In this document: positions 50,001 to 59,000 of the stretch, piece after piece
How positions within the stretch are numbered: the first letter of the stretch is position 1
How the letters are laid out: each line of letters starts with the position of its first letter
Origin: Toxotes chatareus
Taxonomy: Eukaryota; Chordata; Actinopteri; Toxotidae
DNA: 64,000 bases
Assembly: GCA_016801885.1 (NCBI GenBank)
Contig: CM028882.1
Coordinates: 3,906,001-3,970,000, forward strand
Direction of reading: 5' to 3'
Notes under the pieces: generated by a model
The model's input: the letters and a program-made list of their open reading frames with translations, nothing else
Databases searched by the model: none
What the model was told of the DNA's origin: nothing
Made by a program: the position numbers and the translations under genes

Positions 50001-53000
50001 AACACTGTAAAAGGTTGGGGGTTTTTTTTTGGACACTGTGATGATGCTACCATGTGAGAGTGGTGCTCTAAGAATTTATTCCACCTGCTAAGGTCACATA
50101 ACTAACATTAGAATTGAGCAACATGATGTTGATGATGATATTATTATGTTATTCATCTATAGACTGTCAGAGATGTTTTAATTAGCTATCCTTTTAATAT
50201 CTCCTTTTAGCCTGGATTAGCCAAAAGCATTTCCATCTGGTTATTTCATCTATATACGTTTTCACAGTTGAATTACAAGCAAATTTACTCCATCTACTCA
50301 CAGTATTATGCAGTTATTTTTCAGTTTTAGGTGGATTCACTCTCTTCGGTCTCTGTGCTGCTCAGTCATAGAAAGAGCAGATGTTCTTTGGTATTTTGTG
50401 CGATCACTGTACTGTAAATGTTACGTTAATTTTAGTCAAGCAAATTGTGAGACTGATTTACTGCCACTTTAACTGAGCTTTTTATTTGACATACACACAC
50501 ACGGCCTTCACAGACAGTATTGAGCAATTTGTATTCAGCAGTGGGGAGGGTCCAAAGCTCTGGAAGTGATCTGCTTTGGATCTGCAACTTGCTCAATAGA
50601 TTGGGATGAGAGATGAGTAGAGTGAATATAAAGGCTTTCCAGATCACCACTGTATCCATTCCACCATTGACTTCCTCGGCCCACCTTAAGTATTTAGCTG
50701 CTGCTGTCAGTCCCCTGCCTCGGGGGAGTAGAAGCACTGAGTCAGTACTGAACAGGCAGCTAATTTATGTACTTAAAAGCTTTGCCTCCCCCCCCCCCGC
50801 CACCTTGAAGTTCTGCGTGGTACACATGTTCCCATGAGAGCTGAGAATAAGGGGCTCTTAACAGACAGCCTCATCAGCCTCTAACCCTCATTTCCCTGCA
50901 GCATGTGTGGTAGTCATGGCTGATTAAGGGAACAGACTGATGCTGGTGAAATGATTAGCTTGCTCCTTGCTTTGAATCCTGCATGGGTTAAACAAGTAGC
51001 CTAGATAACATGCCAAAATGATTACAGCATTATATCACTAACCTAGATATCTGCATCATGTAGTAACGCAGCAGGAGATTTTAGACTGTGTGGGGGATTG
51101 GATCAAGTTTTTGTAGATGAATAATGATATGGACAATGCTACGCCTGTATGCAAGGTGTAAACGAGACCTTGGTATGTGTGTACATTTTAAAATGAATGT
51201 ACATTTATTGCGTACTCTGAGTATACATCACAGTACAGTAGAACACCTCGTCCAGACCCCTTTTAAACAGTCTATGTGTCACCTGTGTGACAGGAACCTA
51301 TGTAGAAGTGGGTCAATTTATTTTACTTTTCCAAGCCGAGCTTATTCACCTTTTTATTTTCAGAGTAATTAATCCACCTCTCATGCATTCTTTTTGGTAC
51401 TTGAATGCATACTATTCATTACTATCAGCCTTTTTTATAAATGCAAAACACTAATCTATAATTAATGTCAAAACAGTCATATCTGTTTAAGACTTAATCA
51501 ATTTATTAGTTATCATCTATAGAGACAAAAACAAAGAAAAAAATGCCTTAAAGGGCAAATGTTAGTTTTAGTAATTTGTCAGAAAATCCTGGTTATGGTT
51601 TATGAATAGTTTTTTGTTATTTGGTTGATACTGTATGTTTTGGTGCAGAGTGGATGCTTTGTATATTCTCCTCTCTTAAAACTTGCATGTCCTGATTACC
51701 CTCTGTAGGTGATCACAGATCTGGAGGAGCAGCTGACCACTCTGACCCAGGAGAACGCTGAGCTGAACCGTCAGAACTTCTACTTGTCCAAGCAGCTGGA
51801 TGAGGCCTCTGATGAGAGAGAAGACCGGCTGCAGCTCAGCCAGGATGTGGACAGGCTGCGTCGGGAGGTGGCTGACCGCGAGATGCACCTTAACAACCAG
51901 AAACAGGTATCTGGCTGCTGCTGGTCATGTTCATAATATCACTCTGTACCACTCCGGCTGTCTTGTAGAGAACCTGTAGCACAAGGTAGTTAATAGAGAA
52001 TTTGAGATCTAGTTCTAGTATGGAACATTGTTTTTACATGTGGGTTCCTGTTTTATTAGCTGTCATGCATATGCACACACACACAGGTGATACACATTCC
52101 TGCCAATGGTCCCACACTATTCAGCTGATCACAGGGCACCTTTAAATGGTTTGTAAAGGGACATTTTGTTCAGATTCCACATTGTTCCTTCTAGTACTAC
52201 TAGTATTTTTATTTGTATTATCATCCATTTGATTTATTTATATTTGAGAGCAGTTTCGGACGAGTTTGCACCGTGACACGGCTCAGCATTAAACAGAGAA
52301 CAGTGCAGTCTTCCATCCATTCATTCTCTGGAAAACCTTGGACGGACTACTGTCTGTCACCATGTAAACACACGAACAATCAAGCAGTTGAGGTTTGAAC
52401 CCAGTCACAGTGCTTACCACTGAGCCAACATCTCACCACTATAGTCTAGTATTTTCCAAATTTCTGCATGAAATTGCCACAAAATATTAGCTGTCATTAG
52501 TTGAACATTAAAATAAATAAATAAAATAAAATGAGTTTTCTGGTTTCTAAGTCAGTTGCATTCCTTCTTCCTATACAGGGTCCGTCCCCCTGCCCACGTC
52601 CCACTCGCAGCTGGTTAGACACCAGGTTTTCACTTACTCACATTATGTGATATCTCCTCAATACCTGTGACAGCTGACCCAGACATCTCTCCCAGCTATG
52701 ACAGTGTTAAGTGTAAATCAGGCAGCAGAAACCCTGGGAATATTTCAGCGTTGTTATGTGCTGTATTCTGGATGCAGCGGGAGAGAGTGCGAGCAAGGAG
52801 GCTGTGTGATGTGTGCACTGCCCCTGTGGGAGGATATGTGTGTGGGTGTCCAGTAGCGCTCTCGGTCCTGGTGGTTGTGTAACCAGTGATGGAAGTCATA
52901 GACGAGGGATGGGGTGGTGTGTGGGAGGGATGTGTCATCCCCATCACTCCCAGGTCGTGTCAGCTGTGGAAGCGTTGGACTTCAGAGGGCCGTGGTGTTG

Positions 53001-56000
53001 CTGCAGTACCAGCACAGGCTATATTTGTCTCCCAATGCTTTGTCTAAAGCAGTGTGTTGTAAGACATAAAACACAGTGCTTTGTGTAGGCCCTGTGAATA
53101 ACACAGAAAACCATTTTGTCTCCAAACATGTCATGTAAATAATCCCACAGGAGTACCATTGCTGGTTCAGAGCAGCCTTTTTTAATTGCAGTTTTGTGGT
53201 TATTATTTAAGCTGAGGCTACACAGTCATTTACATGTGTTAGTTGTCAAATGTCAGGTGAATTGTTTAAACCATCAAATGCCCCTCATTAACCTCTGTCT
53301 CTGATACTGTGAATTATTTTAGGCATGGTGCTGTTTTATGGTACTATGGCTGATTTAATTCCATGTTTGACACGTAGACCAAGAAGTTGCTGTCAGGATA
53401 GTGTTTTTGCTGTGCTCTCCTTTCTGCGTAATGGCCTTTTACCAGCAGGTTCTGATGGGAGAACGACCAGGGAGTGGAAATCTCATGTTTGTGTAATCTC
53501 ATTTTAGGCAGGAACAATGATCACTTCTGTTTTATATTCACTGAATTTAGCCATGCTAAAACTTCCCTTGCTAGCCCCAGGTCTTTCTTGCAATGCTACA
53601 GCAGGTGAAAATCCTGGAGAGAAGACTACACACTGCTGCTTCGAATACTGAACCTTCTATCACAGCCTCTCAGTAGGCAGCAATGATAGCTTAAGACTTG
53701 TAAGGTGAGAGTGGTGGAATTTAAGTACATAAAGCCAAAACCACAGTTCCTTAGTATAATTTTAGTTCTACTGTACATGTGATTCTACTTTTAAAGGGAA
53801 ATATTGTTCTTTTGATTCCTCTACATTTATTTGACATCTATAGTTGCTGGTTAATTTGCAGATTTTATATACAAAACATATGAATATGAATTCCAAAATA
53901 TCACGCATTGTTAAATATTAACAATGTGTAACATAGCTACATTTAGCTCCCCGCTACTACATTACAATTCTGTGCAGATGATACTGAGCCACTAATAATA
54001 ATAAAATAATGTATTATATAATAGTTACTGTCAGGGGCAATACAAGTGCATTAACTTTTGACATACTTCAAGTGCATATCGACAGTAACACTTCTGTACT
54101 TTTCTGTACATTGAAATACACAAGATCCTTGTTCTGTAAAAATCTTGCACCGGTAAACATTCCCCATTTTAAGGTCAGTGTGGGGAGAAACATCATTTTC
54201 TTAATTACTGAGCACTACAGAGGTTTTGAAGCTGATGAGCTACACTACTCTCTCGCCTTTATAAAACAGCTGTTTTATAAAGGAGGATGACTACTTGTGT
54301 GGCTGTGTCCTTGGCACAGTTTGGCTTTCAAACACAGGTATTTCTCAAATCCTGTTTTGTACCAGAACCTTGAGACACTGAAGACCACATGCACCATGCT
54401 GGAGGAGCAGGTCCTGGAGCTGGAGACCCTGAACGACGAGCTGCTGGAGAAGGAGAGACAGTGGGATGCCTGGAGGGCAACACTGGAGGAAGAGAAGAAC
54501 CAGGCTGAGAGGAGGACCAGGGAGATCCAGAGACTACTGGACACAGAGAAACAGAACAGGTGACAGCCACTCACATGTACATACCACACCACCATACCTG
54601 TGTGGACATTTATCAACTAAATTTACCCCTAAAAAGTTATCATAGGTATATAAAGAGATGAGTTGCTTTCCCCAAACTGCATCAAAAGGTATTCTGAGAA
54701 ATGTTTACTGTATTAGTTTCTTTTTTCTTCACTGGAAAAAAAAAAAAAACCTCTTTGTTTTGAATCTTTCTGTTGCTATCAGTGTTGGATCTGGATCCTT
54801 CTGCCTACACACTCTGAATGCAACAGGCTTGGGCATATTCTCTAGGGTTTGTCTAAAGGTATTCTGGGAAATATATGAAATTATTTTCTGAGTTGGTGTA
54901 GGCAGTGCAGGATGATGAAAACTGTGTACACAAAAAGCATGTTAAAACTCAGAATTATTCAACGTATTTTCCTTTGATCCAAAACCCCAATCTTTAACCT
55001 AAACTAACCCCTTAAAAGAACAGACTGCACTGTTTTAAATTTTGTTGTATTTACTAGTTACTCCTGTTTTATTCTGCTTTGCTTTGCAAGAGAGTAGAAA
55101 AATAATAATCAAATAATTACTAAAAGAGGCAATAAAAACATTATACTCAAAGAGTATGTACTTCAATTTCAAACTGAGTAGTGTAAACAGTGGTTTGCCA
55201 TACGTTCTAGGCTTCGTGCAGAGCAGCGCAGCTCTGAGTCTCGCCAGGCTGTGGAACAGGCAGTTAAGGAGCACAAAGCTGAGATCCTGGCCCTGCAGCA
55301 GGCCCTCAAAGACCAGAAACTCAAAGCTGAGAGCCTTGCAGACACCGTAAGCATTTCCACACTGCTGAATAAGTATTGGACTTTTTTTTCTGGTTAGCAG
55401 ATGTTACAACCAATTCTTCCTGCTTTCTGTTCTCAGTTGAATGATCTGGAGAAGAAGCATGCCATGCTGGAGATGAACGCCCGCAGTCTGCAGCAAAAGT
55501 TGGAGAGTGAGAGGGATCTGAAGCAGAGACTGCTGGATGAGGTATATTCTATATTTTCACACATACAGCTGCATGCAAAAGTTTGGGCACTCCTGAGCAA
55601 ATGATGTTTTGTTAACTTTGAAATTAAATGCAGCTGAACCCCTGAACTTCAAAAAAAAAAAAAAACAAGTGATCTAAAATGAAGCTAACTGACGCCTACA
55701 AAGCAGCGGAGGCTACAAAAGCATATCACAGACACAGCTTCCAGACTGAAATTTCCACTGTACCAAAAATTACCAAAAATTGTCTTTGGAAAGACAAAAA
55801 GCAGCATTTGATGAAAAGAACACTTTGTCCACTGTTCAGCATGGAGGGTGGAAATATTCTGCACTGAGGTTGTGTGGCAGCCAGTGGCACAGGAAACACT
55901 CCACAGATTCCACTGGACATCAACAAACTCCTGTCCTGTAGTCAGTAAAGAAGGTGAAAGCGGAAAGAGGCTTGTTTCATCAGCAGATGATGATCCACAG

Positions 56001-59000
56001 CAGCTCTCAAAATCCACCATTAACTACTTCAAGAAACACAATCTGAAAGCTTTTGGAACGACCCTCACAGACCCCGGACCTGAGCATCACTGAACATCTG
56101 TGGGTAGACCTTAAACATGCTGTGTGCACAAGACTGACTAAAAATATCTCAGAATATCAAGTGATCAGCAGGAAGAGTGGGTGGAAATTGTTAAATCAAG
56201 AATAGACAGACTATTAACTGCTACAAAACGCATTCACCAGTTGTCATAAATACCACAGTAGACATACATACATATACTGCAGGGTTCCCAAACTTTTACA
56301 CAAGCCGCATTTATCTCTACAGTTTTCTTTCCATTATGTATAAAATTTTGATTCCATGATTTATGCTGTTTGCTGTAAATCAATTGTCAGTAGAGAAAAA
56401 TAAACTTGTTTTTCTGTTAAGTCTGTGGTGTGTAAAGTCGTAGCGGTAACAAATGTCAAACCACGCTGCCAGGTTTAGCTCGTTCTATCATTGGAAACAA
56501 TCAATTGTAAGAAGCACAAGTGGCAAAGTCACAAGGTCCAGACAGTGATGTAACAGCTGTTTTACCTCCACAGCAAGAGAAGCTGCAGCAACAGATGGAT
56601 GCCCAGAAGACCCACATCTTCCGTCTGACCCAGGGGCTGCAGGACGCTCTGGACCAGACTGACCTGCTGAAAACCGAGAGGACTGACCTGGAGTACCAGC
56701 TGGAGAATATCCAGGTGCTGCTACACACACACACACATACACATATACCTACCAATGTCTATGCACAGAAAAAAAATGCATACATGCATCTTTCTATCAT
56801 TTGCAGTCTTGTTTCTCCCCCCACCATTCTGTCACTTTGTTTTAACAGTGAAAGCTACATACAGATACACGCCCCCACACCTTGTTTTATCCCAGAGCAT
56901 ACACCCCCCCTCTCTGTGACTCTCTGTGACCCTCTCTGTGTGAAGTGAAGTACTTGAGGAGAAATTCATGGCAGTAGTGATGTTCACTTAGCTCCACCTG
57001 CAGGCTGTGTACTCCCATGAGAAGGTGAAAATGGAGGGGACCATCACCCAGCAGACCAAGCTCATAGACTTCCTCCAGGCCCAGGCCCATGGTGGCTCCA
57101 AGAAGAAAAAGGTAAGAGGGATTTACAAATGAAATTGGATTGATTTATAATTTGCCAGTCTTCCTACACAGGATGTTTAAGGAAAGCCTGAAAAAATGCG
57201 TTTGACAATTATGAAGTTTTTTGAAGTTTGTTGTCGTCTTGCCCAATGACTGTCAAAATCATACGGAAAGTAAGCACACCGTCTCTAATCCAGTTTAGAG
57301 AACAATTAAATATGGGGGAAGAAATCAAATTCTCAAAATTAAATTATGGAGGAGGTGGGAAAAAAGGGCCAAATTCACCAGAACTATGTCATTCATTATA
57401 TTTTTAGAACGTGTTTAATAAATGTGTATTTAGGAAAAGGCTTTTGAATTAAAATGACAAGTCTGATATTTTTTTTTTACAAAGGTTAAATTCAGAGCAG
57501 CCACTGATGATTCACATTATGCATAAACTGTCATTACAATTTTCACCAGCTTCTTTTCACATTCAAAAAGAGCTGTAGATTATCACCACACAGAAACCAG
57601 TTTACAGCCAGAGTGCTGTAGCTCAGTGGTCTAAGTGTATGTGACACACACAAGTGTTGCCTGTGTGTGTCTCAGGGTCTGTTTGGACGTCGTCGGGAAG
57701 ACCTGTTGGCTGCCATGGCTGCTCAGGCCCAGGCTCAGGGGCAGGGTCAAGGCCAGGTTTCCCCTGTGCCTCCCATCCAGCCTGTCCCTCTGCAGTACAG
57801 CGACATGAAGGCGGCTCTTGACAAAGAACGGGCACGCTGCTCTGAGCTGGAAGATGCTCTGCAGAAAATGAGAGCCGAGCTGCGATCTCTGAGAGAAGAA
57901 GGTCAGACTGCTCCTCTGCAGCAGTTTATACACTCTGTTGCTCATCAACATGTTTGCAATTCTGCACGCCATTAATTTTAGCCATAGCATACCACTAACA
58001 TTATCTTTTTGTGAACAATAGAAAGCACAAACAACAGAAACTAAACTAATAAAAATGATCAAAGTTCAATTAATCAACTATTCCAACCCCAGCACTCCAG
58101 TATAAAGATCATGGTAACTCTACAAACCCGGCCACGGCACGACAGCAGATTATTATGTCTGCCATGGTAAAGTCTCCGGAGCACCAGCAGGGCCCGACCA
58201 ACCTGGCACCCTCCAACTCTGGACGCAGGAAGGAGACCACACCTACACCTGAGGGTGAGTGATGGGGTGATGTTCACTGGGGTGCAACTTTTTCTCCCTT
58301 ACAGAAACATACATGCAGGCTTACAGCTTTATAATTGACACATACTGGCCCGCACTGCACACCCACACACACTTCTAATCTCACTCGCCAAAGATCGTTT
58401 ACGGAGTTCTTACCATCCTTTTTCCCTTTCACACACCTTTCAGAGAGAAGGAGGGTCACTTTTGAAAGTAAGTTGTCCAAACTCATGGTTTCTGCAGTTT
58501 GGTCTCTTATCTCTCTTCTCCTTTTGCCTCATCCACATCCTTGAAAGGCCAGATTTTAAAAGCTCTGCACTTTTATAAAATGTCAGATCCCACCAGGCTG
58601 GTCAGGTGAGGCGGAGACACCTTCGAGTCAATTTACTCCTTTTGAGTGCACAGCTTTAGAAATCTGAAGCATTTTATCTTGGTTGCTGAAGCTTAGCCAA
58701 TCTGATTTGCAGACCTCTCTGCTCTGTTCTGTAACTCACTACAATACCACTGGAACGTCCTCCACATCATACACTAACAGAGATGTACCGTATGATAAAC
58801 TCTGCATTTCACAAAAAGCTGTTTGAACCCACACTGTGAAAAAAACTAAAGGTATTATTCAGTCGTTGCATTTCTTCTTACAAAAGAGTCAAGGTTATAA
58901 CAAAAGACTGGATGATCCTTAGCTTAATCTTATATCAGGTTAATGACTATAACCTGATATTGATCATTTCAAGGAAATTTGGTGATTTTACAACAACAGA

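Noticed and set aside
52667..53090. Overlapping frames on both strands in G+T-rich cit intron 15
   Set aside because: Low-complexity composition, no homology, mutually exclusive readings.
57617..57660. A tRNA A-box-like TAGCTCAGTGG
   Set aside because: No B box or cloverleaf; it lies in the short space before cit exon 21.
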